In this document: positions 17,909 through 26,741 of the stretch, piece by piece
Layout: each line of letters opens with the position of its first letter
How positions within the stretch are numbered: the first letter of the stretch is position 1
Origin: Bifidobacterium tibiigranuli
Lineage (GTDB): Bacteria > Actinomycetota > Actinomycetes > Actinomycetales > Bifidobacteriaceae
NCBI RefSeq assembly: GCF_009371885.1
Contig: NZ_QLZA01000009.1
Coordinates: 1 to 64,000, forward strand
DNA: 64,000 nt
Direction: 5' to 3'
Translations under genes and position numbers: made by a program
The notes under the pieces: generated by a model
The model's database searches: none
The model's input: the letters and a program-made list of their open reading frames with translations, nothing else
What the model was told of the DNA's origin: nothing

Positions 17909-20224
17909 ATGCGTAACGCCATCGCTCTTATTCAACGAGTCCCACTACTTCCTCTCACCGTGCTCTGCGCGATACCCCTCGCTGTGCTGAGCGACGTACA
18001 TCTGTGGCAGCCATGGTTCGGCGTCGTGAATCCTTCGCTGGGCCAAGTATTCGTCATTGCCTTGGTGGCCTACACCGTTGTGGACGCGCTCGCCGGCATG
18101 ATTCGGGACTTGCGTAGCGGCCGCGTCGGCGTGGATGTGCTCGCCGTGCTCGCCATACTCTCCACGCTTGCCATGCAGGAATACTGGGCCAGCTGGGCCG
18201 TGGTGCTCATGGTCTGGTCGGGCGAGGCAATCGAGGAATACGCGCAGGCCAAGGCGGAAAGCAGCCTGAGCGCGTTGGCCAGCGCCGCGCCGCGCAACGC
18301 CCATGTGGTCGACCTGCCGGGCATCGGGGTGCGTTCGGATGCAGATAAGGCTGGCAATGGGCGGGCGGCGTTCCGTGCGGTTGCGGGGGCGGGAGCTGGC
18401 GTGGCGGATGCGCCCGTCGAGAAGGCCGATGCCGAGCCAGAATCCGAAGCATCATCGCATTTCCACACGCTGCCTGTCGAAGAGGTCCGGCTTGGCGATG
18501 TGCTCGTGGTGCTGCCCGGGGAGACGGTGCCGGTTGATGGTGAGCTGCTCAGCGCCTCGGCCACGCTGGACTTGAGCACCATCAACGGCGAGCCGGTGCC
18601 GCGCGAAATGTACGCAGGGGCGCGTGTGATGTCCGGCGCGGTCAACGGCTCGAACACGCTCACTATGCGCACGACGCAGCTGGCCCAGGACTCGCAGTAT
18701 CAGCGGATACTCGATCTGGTCACCTCCGCCAAAGAATCCCGCGCGGCCGTGGTCAGAACCGCCGACCGGCTGGCGGTGCCCTTCACCGTGCTTGCGTTGC
18801 TGATCGCAGGCGTGGCGTGGCTCGTTTCCGGCGATGCCACGCGATTCGCGCAGGTTTTGGTCTTGGCGACGCCCTGCCCGCTGCTCATCGCGGCTCCGGT
18901 GGCCTATATGGCTGGAACCGGGCGCTTGGCGAAATCCGGCATCCTGATCAAGACGCAGGATGTGCTGGAAAATCTCGGTCAGGTCTCGCATGTGTTCTTT
19001 GATAAAACCGGCACGCTGACCGTCAAGACGCCGCAGGTCGCGCGCGTCGATCTGGTTGGTGGGTTCGGTGGCGGTCAAGTCGGCAGCGCCGGCATCGGCA
19101 GCGATGGCAGTAATTACAACGATTATGGCGATTTCGACCAGGATCACATCCTCGCGCTCGCCGGCGCGATCGAGACGTATTCGGTGCACATCCTTGCCCA
19201 GGGCATCGCTGCGGCGGGGGAGCAGGCCCGGCATCGCCTCGCGGAGCAGACCGGCGGCCAGTATGATTCGCCCCGAGGCTATCCGGTCGTCAGCCATGTC
19301 AGCGAGGATGCCGGCAACGGGGTCTGCGGCGAGGTCGACGGCGTGCCGGTGCGCGTCGGCCGCTTCGATTACGTGATTGCGACGCAGGATTCCGCGCAGG
19401 ATGGCGGCGCAGACAACGTCAGCAGCCCCGCCGCTGCATTTCCGGTGACGCGATTCGGGCAGCGCGCGCCCGACGAGATGGTCACCTATGTGGCGGTGAA
19501 CGGGCGGCTCGCCGCGCGCATCGTGCTCAAGGATGTGCCGCGCGCCAATGCCCGAGAAGCCTTGGATCAGTTGCGCTCACTTGGCGTTGAGCGCCTAACC
19601 ATGCTCACCGGCGACCATGCGGCTTCGGCCCATATCGTTGCCGACAGCGTAGGCATCGCCGACGTGCACGCCGACTTGCTGCCGGAAGACAAGCTCAGAG
19701 CAGTCGCCGTGCGCGAACAGCCCGTTGCGCAGGCGAATCGAGCCGAAGCCAGCGGGCGTGGACGAGGTCGCGCAGGAACCAGCGAACGCAGCCGTAGCGG
19801 AGGCAGGAGCCTTGGCTTTACGGCGTCAATCCGTGCGCGGCTGCGCGGCGAATCGACCGCCAGTCCCATCACCATGATGGTTGGTGACGGGGTGAACGAC
19901 GCCCCGGTGCTGGCTACCGCCGATATCGGCGTGGCCATCACTGACGGCACATCGACCGCCGCATCCCAGTCGGCGCAGGCGGTGATCATGAATGACGACA
20001 TCGCCGCCGTGCCGCGCGCCATCGCCATCGCGCGGCGCACCAAGCAGGTCATGCTGCAAGCCGTCATCATCGGACTCGCGCTGGCGTTTCTCGGCATGGT
20101 CGCCGCCGCTTTCAATCTCATCCCGGTGGTCGTGGGCGCCTTCCTGCAGGAGGCCATCGATGTCGTCTCGATCCTGTGGGCGCTCACGGCACTGCTTGAG
20201 CGCGACTGGGTGGTGGAGAGATAA
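17909..20224 (+). CDS. P1B-type heavy-metal transporting ATPase
   Basis: The 771-residue membrane ATPase should export (or import) a transition metal ion. The catalytic DKTGTLT motif starts at Asp365. GDGVNDAPVL near residue 658 and MLTGDHAASAHIVADSVGI with the hinge are intact. The metal-site helix reads ATPCPLLIAAPVAYMAGTG (Thr321-Pro-Cys323), i.e. TPC and not the CPC of copper or zinc pumps. No N-terminal metal-binding domain or CxxC is present. Variable Gly/Ala-rich insertions occur at about residues 140-185, 390-410 and 610-645. The metal cannot be inferred; TPC enzymes have been linked to nickel, iron and cobalt. AAGGAG precedes the ATG. Confidence 0.9.
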   Translation: MRNAIALIQRVPLLPLTVLCAIPLAVLSDVHLWQPWFGVVNPSLGQVFVIALVAYTVVDALAGMIRDLRSGRVGVDVLAVLAILSTLAMQEYWASWAVVLMVWSGEAIEEYAQAKAESSLSALASAAPRNAHVVDLPGIGVRSDADKAGNGRAAFRAVAGAGAGVADAPVEKADAEPESEASSHFHTLPVEEVRLGDVLVVLPGETVPVDGELLSASATLDLSTINGEPVPREMYAGARVMSGAVNGSNTLTMRTTQLAQDSQYQRILDLVTSAKESRAAVVRTADRLAVPFTVLALLIAGVAWLVSGDATRFAQVLVLATPCPLLIAAPVAYMAGTGRLAKSGILIKTQDVLENLGQVSHVFFDKTGTLTVKTPQVARVDLVGGFGGGQVGSAGIGSDGSNYNDYGDFDQDHILALAGAIETYSVHILAQGIAAAGEQARHRLAEQTGGQYDSPRGYPVVSHVSEDAGNGVCGEVDGVPVRVGRFDYVIATQDSAQDGGADNVSSPAAAFPVTRFGQRAPDEMVTYVAVNGRLAARIVLKDVPRANAREALDQLRSLGVERLTMLTGDHAASAHIVADSVGIADVHADLLPEDKLRAVAVREQPVAQANRAEASGRGRGRAGTSERSRSGGRSLGFTASIRARLRGESTASPITMMVGDGVNDAPVLATADIGVAITDGTSTAASQSAQAVIMNDDIAAVPRAIAIARRTKQVMLQAVIIGLALAFLGMVAAAFNLIPVVVGAFLQEAIDVVSILWALTALLERDWVVER

Positions 20225-20244
20225 TTCCAACGATTCCCAATATA

Positions 20245-20271
20245 CAAATACACTTTTGAAAAGTATATTTG
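20245..20271. promoter_or_regulatory. 27-bp near-perfect palindrome, candidate operator of the polyol operon
   Basis: CAAATACACTTTT (20245-20257) is mirrored around a central G by AAAAGTATATTTG (20259-20271) with one mismatch. The surrounding sequence is AT-rich, unlike most of the window, and lies about 130 bases before the dehydrogenase start. TGAAAAGTATAT recurs as its complement at 23810-23821 near the other end of the locus. The nearby ROK repressor is the natural candidate to bind it. Confidence 0.6.
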
Positions 20272-20403
20272 CATAATTAATTTTTCGAGTGTACTATCAC
20301 AATCAATGGCTTCGAACCGCAGTTGATTCGCAGCCGTTACAACCGCTCTTTTGACAATGCAGTTAGTTAAAGGGTGGAAACCATGACGGTAGAAAGGAAT
20401 GCC

Positions 20404-21411
20404 ATGAAAGCTCTTGTGCTCACTGGTATCAAAGAGTTTGCTATTCAGGATTTGTCCAGTCCGCAGATCGCGCCGAACGAGGTTCTGGTCAATACCGCAT
20501 ACGCGGGCGTATGTGGTACAGACCATGATCTGTATGCCGGCCGGCCGGGTTCGGCTCCCGCAGTGCCGCCGATCGTGCTCGGCCACGAGAATTCCGGTGT
20601 CGTCGCCGCGGTCGGTTCCGAGGTCGCCAATGTAAAGCCTGGCGATCGGGTCGCAGTCGATCCGAATATCTATTGCGGCCAATGCGAATTCTGCTTGACG
20701 CAGCGTCCGGAGCTCTGCGACCATTTGTCTGCTGTCGGCGTCACGCGCAACGGCGGCTTAGCCGAGCAGTTTGCCGCTCCGGCCACCGTTGTCTACAAGC
20801 TGCCGGACAATGTCTCCCTGAAAGATGCCGCTGCCATCGAACCTATCTCCTGCGCCGTGCACGGTGTCGACCTGCTGAAGTTGCGCCCCTATCAGAAGGC
20901 GCTTGTTATCGGCGACGGCTTCATGGGCCAGCTGTTCGCCCAGATCGTGCAGGCGTACGGCGTGCATCAGGTGGATTTGGCGGGCATCTTCGACGAGAAA
21001 CTTGAACGCAACCAGAAGCTGTTTGGGGTCAAGGAGATTTACAACACCACCCGCGAGGACATCCCGGAGGATTCCTACGATGTGATCATTGAGGCGGTGG
21101 GCCTTCCGCAGACGCAGGCTCAGGCAGTCAAGGCAGCCAAGAAGGGCGCTCAGGTGCTGATGTTCGGCGTCGGCTCGCAGGAAGCGCACTTCGAGATGAA
21201 CACCTATGACATTTATAAGAAGCAGATGGCCATCCAAGGGTCCTTCATCAACCCGCTCACTTTCAAGGATGCCATCAGCCTGCTGGAAAGCGGCAAGATG
21301 AACGTCGATCCGCTGATCAGCCACGAGCTTGAGCTCGAAGAGGTGCAGGACTTCCTGGACGGCAAGATCAAGGGCGTCTCCAAGGCCGTCGTCAGGGTTC
21401 ACACCGAATAA
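20404..21411 (+). CDS. zinc-dependent medium-chain polyol/alcohol dehydrogenase
   Basis: The 335-residue enzyme oxidises an alcohol, probably a sugar alcohol, with NAD(P). The catalytic zinc ligands appear in GVCGTDHDLYAG and LGHENSGVVAAVG. The structural zinc site is CGQCEFCLTQRPELC, with four cysteines. The nucleotide loop is VIGDGFMGQLFAQI. The ATG at 20404 follows AAAGGAA by six bases and gives the conserved start MKALVLTG. A GTG at 20374 and an ATG at 20383 in the same frame are alternatives. Next to a polyol permease, a role in arabinitol, ribitol or xylitol oxidation is the best guess. Confidence 0.88.
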   Translation: MKALVLTGIKEFAIQDLSSPQIAPNEVLVNTAYAGVCGTDHDLYAGRPGSAPAVPPIVLGHENSGVVAAVGSEVANVKPGDRVAVDPNIYCGQCEFCLTQRPELCDHLSAVGVTRNGGLAEQFAAPATVVYKLPDNVSLKDAAAIEPISCAVHGVDLLKLRPYQKALVIGDGFMGQLFAQIVQAYGVHQVDLAGIFDEKLERNQKLFGVKEIYNTTREDIPEDSYDVIIEAVGLPQTQAQAVKAAKKGAQVLMFGVGSQEAHFEMNTYDIYKKQMAIQGSFINPLTFKDAISLLESGKMNVDPLISHELELEEVQDFLDGKIKGVSKAVVRVHTE

Positions 21412-21630
21412 TTCGTTCTCGACGCTTTCCCATCGACGATTCTCGTACGGGTCGGCTGCGATGTCGTGCAGCGATGCATTGTTCGCTTGTTCGGCCCGTT
21501 CCTTCGGGACTCTATGGTTGCCTTAACGATTTAGTCCTTTCTTTTTCATGGTCTTGCAGCAACGGCGCTGTCCGCAAGTCTCCGGTCGATTATCTGTATC
21601 GACATAATTCAATAATTTGTAAGGTCAAAG

Positions 21631-22956
21631 ATGATTACATTCTTCGAACGATTCGGTATACCCCGTATGCTGCTGCTAGGATTTCTTGCCGTCGCGATTT
21701 TCATGACTGGTGACGGCTTCGAGCTAACCTTCCTGACCAAATTCATGGTGGATCAGGGTTTTGGTGAGACGCAAGCCTCACTGCTAATTACTGTCTACGG
21801 CTTATTCGCCGCCCTTGGGGGCTGGTGCGCAGGCGTGCTCGCTGAAATGTTTGGCGCGAAACGCATCATGATGTTCGGAGCATGCTGGTGGATCGGGATC
21901 CACCTGCTTTTCCTTGGGGTGGCTATCCCCAGCGGTATCTATCCGTTGATTCTATGCACATACGCCCTGCGCGGCATCGGCTACCCACTCTTCATCTACA
22001 GCTTCGTGGTGCTGATGGCGCAGCACATCCCTCCCGCCCGCCTCGCTTCCGCTACCGGTTTTTTCTGGACCTGTTTCTCGCTGGGCATTGGAGTGTTCGG
22101 CGCGTACCTGCCGAGCTTCATCATGCCGAAGGTCGGTGAATACCCGACCTTCTGGTATGCGTTGCCATTCTCGATCATTGGCGCGATCATATGCTTCTTC
22201 TTCGTGCCTAGGAACAAAGTTGTCAAAGCGGAAGGCTTGACGCGCAAGGAGCAATTTGCCGAACTCGCCGAGGGCGCGAGCATCCTGGTCACCAACCCGA
22301 AGATTCTGATCTGCGCAGTCATCCGCATCGTCAACAATCTGCTGCTCTATGGCTTCCCGGTCATCATGCCGTTATACCTGTGCCGTCCCAATGCGGAAAA
22401 CGGCGGTCATCCATTTTTCGAGACCACGCAGTGGATGCAGATCTGGGGTTTCGTGTTTGTGGTGACGCTGGTGTTCAACACCTTCTGGGGCTGGTTCATG
22501 GATCGTTTCGGATGGGTATGGCCGATGCGCTGGTTCGGTTGCGCAGTGCTTGCCGTGGGTTCGGTGGCCTTCTATTACGTGCCGCAGTGGTTCGGCGCCA
22601 ACGTGATGATGATGATCGTCGCCGCCATCATCGTCGGCATTGGCACCTGTGCGTTTTCCTCGCTGCCCACGATCATGACGTTGTATGCCAATGGGAAGCA
22701 GGGGGCGGCATTGTCCGCCTACAATTTGGCGGCTGGACTGACCACGTTCGCCGGACCGGGCATCGCCACGCTCCTTATGGAGCGCACTGGCTATGTCGGC
22801 GTCTGCTGGACATATGCCGGACTCTATGTTCTCGCCTTCGTGCTCACATTATTCATCCGCCCGAAGCAATTTGGCTTCGACGAGAAAGGACATCGCATCA
22901 AGACCGCGAACGTCGCGTCAAAGGGATCTACCGACCCTGCCGGCGTCGCTGCGTAG
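21631..22956 (+). CDS. MFS polyol permease (ribitol/D-arabinitol transporter family)
   Basis: The 441-residue protein has twelve predicted hydrophobic segments of the major facilitator fold. From memory it closely follows the Klebsiella RbtT/DalT polyol permeases: VAIFMTGDGFELTFLTKFM near the start, then ALRGIGYPLFIYSFVV, SLGIGVFGAYLPSFIMP and MRWFGCAVLAVGSVAFYYVPQ further on. These stretches support uptake of a pentitol by proton symport. The short intergenic gap (219 bases) and shared strand place it in one unit with the dehydrogenase. The ribosome site is weak (TAAGG at 21619-21623). Confidence 0.88.
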   Translation: MITFFERFGIPRMLLLGFLAVAIFMTGDGFELTFLTKFMVDQGFGETQASLLITVYGLFAALGGWCAGVLAEMFGAKRIMMFGACWWIGIHLLFLGVAIPSGIYPLILCTYALRGIGYPLFIYSFVVLMAQHIPPARLASATGFFWTCFSLGIGVFGAYLPSFIMPKVGEYPTFWYALPFSIIGAIICFFFVPRNKVVKAEGLTRKEQFAELAEGASILVTNPKILICAVIRIVNNLLLYGFPVIMPLYLCRPNAENGGHPFFETTQWMQIWGFVFVVTLVFNTFWGWFMDRFGWVWPMRWFGCAVLAVGSVAFYYVPQWFGANVMMMIVAAIIVGIGTCAFSSLPTIMTLYANGKQGAALSAYNLAAGLTTFAGPGIATLLMERTGYVGVCWTYAGLYVLAFVLTLFIRPKQFGFDEKGHRIKTANVASKGSTDPAGVAA

Positions 22957-23031
22957 AGCAAATGCAATCCGCTGCAGACTCAATGATCTGATAATCCAAT
23001 ATCAAACATCATCAATCGAAGGAGTGTCATC

Positions 23032-23433
23032 ATGGTTTTGCCGATGACTCGTTTTACGACCGATTTCCAGCATTCCGGCATGCCTGCCAAGGATCTGGAC
23101 GAGACGATCAAGTTCTATACCGAAACACTTGGCTTCGAGCTGGCCGGATTGTTCCGCAATGGCGAGAACCGTTGCGCGTTCCTGCGCTACGGCCATCTGA
23201 CCATCGAGACGTGGGAGGGCGATCCGGCACCGATGACCACCGGCGCCATCAGCCACTGGGCGTTCGACACCCCCGACATCGAGGCGGCGTTCAAGAACGC
23301 GCAGGAGCTGGGCCTGAATTTCAAGGACACCGAGATCCAGTCGATTCCGACGTTCTGGGAGAAGGGCATCCGCTACTTCAACATCTACGGCCCCAACGGC
23401 GAGACGATCGAGTTCTGCCAGATCGTCAAGTAA
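23032..23433 (+). CDS. VOC/glyoxalase-family protein
   Basis: The 133-residue protein is a two-module vicinal-oxygen-chelate fold: FQHSGMPAKDLDETIKFYTETLGFELAGLF in the first module and YFNIYGPNGETIEFCQIVK in the second, with His17 and the Glu of the last segment as likely metal ligands. AGGAG precedes the ATG. It sits 75 bases after the polyol permease, so it may act on a by-product or intermediate of that pathway (for example, epimerisation or detoxification of a keto-sugar). The reaction is unknown. Confidence 0.82.
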   Translation: MVLPMTRFTTDFQHSGMPAKDLDETIKFYTETLGFELAGLFRNGENRCAFLRYGHLTIETWEGDPAPMTTGAISHWAFDTPDIEAAFKNAQELGLNFKDTEIQSIPTFWEKGIRYFNIYGPNGETIEFCQIVK

Positions 23434-23818
23434 GTAGTCAAGTAGCCCAGTATCCAAGCGACCGGCCGGCAATCCTCGGATAGCCGAATCCTCAGATAGC
23501 CGCTTGAAACGTCACGACTCCCGCACTATTCCATATACGCAGCGGGAGCCGTGACGTCTCAGGCGTCCCAAACATCACAAAACCCGCAGTGCCCCGGCAA
23601 TCATGCGGGAATAGTGACGGTCTGAGATAGCGCTGGATATATCGCTGTAGGCACAGCAGCGGCAGGAATACTTAAGAAAATATGAAAACTGAAAATACGA
23701 AAAGATAAAACAAATACATGGAAGGGGACGCCGTTGTCCGGCTTCTGCATCACGTGCCCGACTTCGGCACTTTATTGATACATCATTACTTCTTGTTCAA
23801 TTATTGATTATATACTTT
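23434..23818. other. intergenic region after the polyol operon
   Basis: No gene is supported in these bases. Two tandem units of the CCCGCA palindromic family lie at 23509-23619. The rest (23640-23818) is AT-rich, with several short A-runs, and ends beside the small ORF on the minus strand. Confidence 0.5.
23509..23619. repeat. two tandem 47-49 bp palindromic units, CCCGCA family
   Basis: Unit one has arms ACGTCACGACTCCCGC (23509-23524) and GCGGGAGCCGTGACGT (23542-23557), with 15 of 16 positions pairing. Unit two has CATCACAAAACCCGCA (23573-23588) and TGCGGGAATAGTGACG (23604-23619), less perfect. The spacer between CCCGCA and TGCGGG positions is 15 bases in both. The same family occurs at 30703-30878 and 43307-43417. 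Confidence 0.85.
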
Positions 23819-23950
23819 TCAGCGCGTTTCGATGGTCTCGATGGCGTTGACGACGGACTCGCTGTAGCCGGCCTGGGACAGGGCGCTCATGCCGCTGACT
23901 TCTAAGCCGCGCATCACCGCTGCTATGAGACTCTTTTTGCTCATCATCAT
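23819..23950 (-). CDS. small peptide of 43 residues, unknown function
   Basis: This short reading frame starts with three ATG codons and reads MMMSKKSLIAAVMRG, continues through EVSGMSALSQAGYSE and ends IETIETR. A good ribosome site GAAAGGA lies six bases before the first ATG. No other frame of this stretch looks coding. Just upstream is a perfect 14-bp palindrome GCGCCAATTGGCGC (23968-23981), which could be a hairpin or operator. It lies between the ROK regulator gene and the polyol genes, on the ROK strand. The family is not recognised. Confidence 0.5.
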   Translation of the reverse strand: MMMSKKSLIAAVMRGLEVSGMSALSQAGYSESVVNAIETIETR

Positions 23951-24182
23951 GGATTCCTTTCGCTATCGCGCCAATTGGCGCTTCGGTCGGACTTTCCGGC
24001 TGGCGACACTCAATATAGCCGCCCACGATGACTTTTGAAAACCAAATTTATAAAAGATATGTTTCGCATCTTCAGCGGTTTCGGTGCAAGGCTCCCATAC
24101 GGCTTTGGGCTACTGGCATCCGTTCGGGCCGACCCATGCCCTCTTTTCGGCTGAGAGATGTCCCGCCCCTGCCGTGGATGCG

Positions 24183-25325
24183 TTACAGTGCCCGCAGCCC
24201 GCAGATCGTGTCCACGTGGCCTTCAATGAAACGCAACGCGGCGCCGATGATATTTTGATTGGCTGCGCAACGGCTTTTCTTCAGCTTGAAATTGGTGGTG
24301 CCGAACGGCGTGCGGTCCAGCACGCGGCGTTGTATGCCCGTCATGTCGTCATCATCAAGGTATCGTGCGGTTTCGCCGCCGATGATGATGTCGCCTGCGA
24401 TTACCGAGCGTGTATTGATGATCGTTTGGGCCACGTAATCCATCCATGTGTTCATCCGCCGGAGATGACCCGGTTCGCCCTGTCGTATCATTTTGAAAAA
24501 AAAGGGGATGCTTTCATGATCTTCAAGCAATGCCTCGGGCGAACAGTATGTGTCCATGCACCCATTCTGGCCGCAATAGCACCTGCGCCCGCCTGGCACC
24601 AGCAGCATGTGCTCGAGTGTGCCGTTGCACTGGTTCGGACCTTGGTACAGTTTGCCATTGACGATGACCGCTCCTCCTGGCCGACGTTCCAAATAAAGGC
24701 AGACGGCATCGCTGATCGTCGGGTCAAACCACAATTCGGCCATTGCCGACGCGTCGGAGTCATGGATCATGATGCATGGATAGTGCACGGATTGACTGAT
24801 GATGTCCAAAGTAAGCCCCGTATTGCCCATGATCTCGCCAAAGATGATAGTGGTAGCGTCCGCAGACAGTATGCCTTGGATTGAGAAAGCGACGCCGAGA
24901 ATAATGCTGCCGCCCTTTTCGATGCCGGACGCAAACCTATTGATTATGCCGCCGACCTGTTGATAGTACTTGCCGGTATCCCGGTAAAGGAGTGCATGGT
25001 TCTCTTGCGATATAATACCCCCGTACAGATCGACCGCGCATATCGTAAGCTCGGTCGAATGCATGGCCACGCCGATTGCAGCGCGATACTGCGGTACAAA
25101 CTCGTAAGATCGCGCCTTGCGTCCGCCGGTGGACTCCTGCAATTCTCCTTGAGTGATCATGCCGTTCTGTTCCATGACGCGTAGATTCTGGGTGATTGTC
25201 GGCAGGCTGAGCCTTAGCTCGTCTCTTAGCATCTGCTTGGTGACATGGTTGCGGCGACGATACATGAATTCGGTCATGGCATTGCGGTTGTGTGTTTTAA
25301 CTGCTGCCGATGGCATGGCCTTCAT
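24183..25325 (-). CDS. ROK-family transcriptional regulator
   Basis: The 380-residue protein has an N-terminal winged helix (TEFMYRRRNHVTKQMLRDEL and LSLPTITQNLRVMEQNGMI) followed by a ROK sugar-kinase-like domain (GVAMHSTELTICAVDLYG, then GPNQCNGTLEHMLL). The zinc motif of the family is CYCGQNGCMDTYCS, with Asp where Glu is usual. The ATG at 25325 follows AGGGAGA by five bases; the frame is open a further 32 codons upstream without a ribosome site. It is convergent with the polyol genes and probably represses them in the absence of substrate. Confidence 0.88.
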   Translation of the reverse strand: MKAMPSAAVKTHNRNAMTEFMYRRRNHVTKQMLRDELRLSLPTITQNLRVMEQNGMITQGELQESTGGRKARSYEFVPQYRAAIGVAMHSTELTICAVDLYGGIISQENHALLYRDTGKYYQQVGGIINRFASGIEKGGSIILGVAFSIQGILSADATTIIFGEIMGNTGLTLDIISQSVHYPCIMIHDSDASAMAELWFDPTISDAVCLYLERRPGGAVIVNGKLYQGPNQCNGTLEHMLLVPGGRRCYCGQNGCMDTYCSPEALLEDHESIPFFFKMIRQGEPGHLRRMNTWMDYVAQTIINTRSVIAGDIIIGGETARYLDDDDMTGIQRRVLDRTPFGTTNFKLKKSRCAANQNIIGAALRFIEGHVDTICGLRAL

Positions 25326-25755
25326 GATAATCTCCCTAAAGCGCTGGTAAGACTGCATTCTACAGTCTTTGCCTAAAAGAGTTGTTTTGCGACGCATTTT
25401 GATTGATGCGATAGCAGCCAAGACTCTTCTGCATCAAGTTTTCCGCCAGGGCGTGCAGCACTGGCTATGTGTGTTGCTGGACGTCCGCCTAGGCGCGGTC
25501 ATGCAATAGCGCATATTCCGGGAGCGAAACGTTATCTCCAAAACAGTTTTCGGCGGCCGCGGTTTGCGCGATCTCGAAGTCAACTCGAGTCTCACCTAGG
25601 AACAGGTCAGCGACGTGGATTTGCGCGAAGAGAGACGATGCGCTTTGCGCCGTTGCCCCACTCAGCGTCGCACCGCGCAACATGAGCTGGGTCCGTGCTG
25701 AAACGGATATGTGGCTACCGATTTTCGATGCCGTCGCAAGCGTATAGTGGCAGGC
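25326..25755. other. intergenic region between ROK and DUF2269 genes
   Basis: No gene is firmly supported. A minus-strand open frame of about 63-96 codons ends at 25489 (residues such as ETRVDFEIAQTAAAENCFGDNV look protein-like), but there is no ribosome site, no recognised family, and it overlaps the promoter region of the plus-strand gene. It may be a decayed gene fragment. Confidence 0.35.
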
Positions 25756-26277
25756 ATGAGTTGGATTATTGCGCTGCATGTCATCGGTTCCGTGTTCATC
25801 ATCGGCCCGCTGGCCGTGCTGCCTATGACCGGGCTGCGCGCCATCCGCGAGGGCAGCTCGGCGCAGGCGCGCAGTCTGTCGCGCACGGTGATGGCGCTCG
25901 GCTGGCTGACTGCGTTGGTCAGTGCGTTCGGCGTGGTCGGCTTCTATGTGATGAATCCGGCATACCGCAGCAAGCTCGGCACGGCTTGGCTCGTATGGTC
26001 GGTTGTGCTGACGCTGATTGCCCTCGTGCTCACGCTCGCCGTCGTCGTGCCGCAGATGAACGCCGCCGCCAAGGCGATTGAAGGGCGCAAAGCTCCTACT
26101 GCTGCAACGTTCGGCTCGGACGCCTCGCGCCCAAGTGACTTGGGCAGCTCGGCTATCGCAGCCGACTCAGGCTTCGATTCGGCTGTAGTTCATCGCCAAT
26201 ACGTCGTCATCTCAGCTGTCTCAGGCATCGTCTCGCTGCTGTTCGTCGCAGTAGCCGTCCTCATGGTGATTCGATAG
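25756..26277 (+). CDS. DUF2269-type membrane protein
   Basis: The 173-residue protein has four hydrophobic segments: WIIALHVIGSVFIIGPLAVLP, MALGWLTALVSAFGVVGF, AWLVWSVVLTLIALVLTLAVV and ISAVSGIVSLLFVAVAVLM. A polar loop of about 40 residues precedes the last. The first helix with its conserved His, and the GLRAIREG segment after it, resemble small predicted integral membrane proteins of the DUF2269 group. The ATG at 25756 was chosen because it starts directly at the first helix; the frame is open back to 25711. Function unknown. Confidence 0.7.
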   Translation: MSWIIALHVIGSVFIIGPLAVLPMTGLRAIREGSSAQARSLSRTVMALGWLTALVSAFGVVGFYVMNPAYRSKLGTAWLVWSVVLTLIALVLTLAVVVPQMNAAAKAIEGRKAPTAATFGSDASRPSDLGSSAIAADSGFDSAVVHRQYVVISAVSGIVSLLFVAVAVLMVIR

Positions 26278-26307
26278 CGTATTTTTAGCGGATTTCCCGT
26301 TGAAAAT

Positions 26308-26461
26308 TTCATTAGGCACATTTTGTGATTTTTGTCGGCATTCGCATCGCGATGCACGCGCTGGTGGACTTAACAAACGGTGGTATTCCGCCAAAACAGT
26401 GTGAGTTGGATGAGGCGTCTACTTTATGAAGGGCCTAATGAGCGAAAATCTGCCTAATGAA
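26308..26461 (+). mobile_element. MITE-like element, copy A (154 bp)
   Basis: The element starts with TTCATTAGG (26308-26316) and ends with CCTAATGAA (26453-26461), which are perfect inverted repeats. Close to its right end is TATGAAGGGCCTAATGA (26425-26441). It contains no gene. A second copy of almost equal length in the opposite orientation lies at 26587-26741. No target-site duplication was seen at its ends. Confidence 0.65.
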
Positions 26462-26586
26462 TGACGATGGCTTGAATTGACCAAGGGAGCAACAGGGTGA
26501 ACTGCCATGAATAGCCAATGCAGTGCCATAAACGCGCGATGGGGTTTCAAGTTGCGAGAATTTTCGTGCTTTTGCCTGCCAATGCG

Positions 26587-26741
26587 TTCATTAGGTAGTT
26601 TTTTCGTTCATTAGGCCCTTCGCAAAGTATAACCAGTGTGCGGTGTACAGAAGAATGGCGGAATATCAACGTTCTTCTGATAAGTCTGACTACCGTGAAA
26701 AGGGGTGGAGCACTAAAACCGTCTATGAAGGGCCTAATGAA
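26587..26741 (-). mobile_element. MITE-like element, copy B (155 bp, inverted)
   Basis: TTCATTAGG (26587-26595) and CCTAATGAA (26733-26741) bound this copy. On the minus strand it lines up with copy A: CTTTGCGAAGGGCCTAATGA corresponds to CTTTATGAAGGGCCTAATGA of copy A, and TATTCCGCCA falls at the same internal position in both. It is non-coding. The left part differs more between the copies. Confidence 0.65.

Noticed and set aside
23808..24026. Minus-strand frame of 72 codons near the ROK gene
   Set aside because: It overlaps the better supported 43-residue ORF in another frame and has no ribosome site.
25489..25779. Minus-strand frame of 96 codons before the DUF2269 gene
   Set aside because: Parts look protein-like, but there is no start signal or recognised family, so it is described only as a possible decayed fragment.
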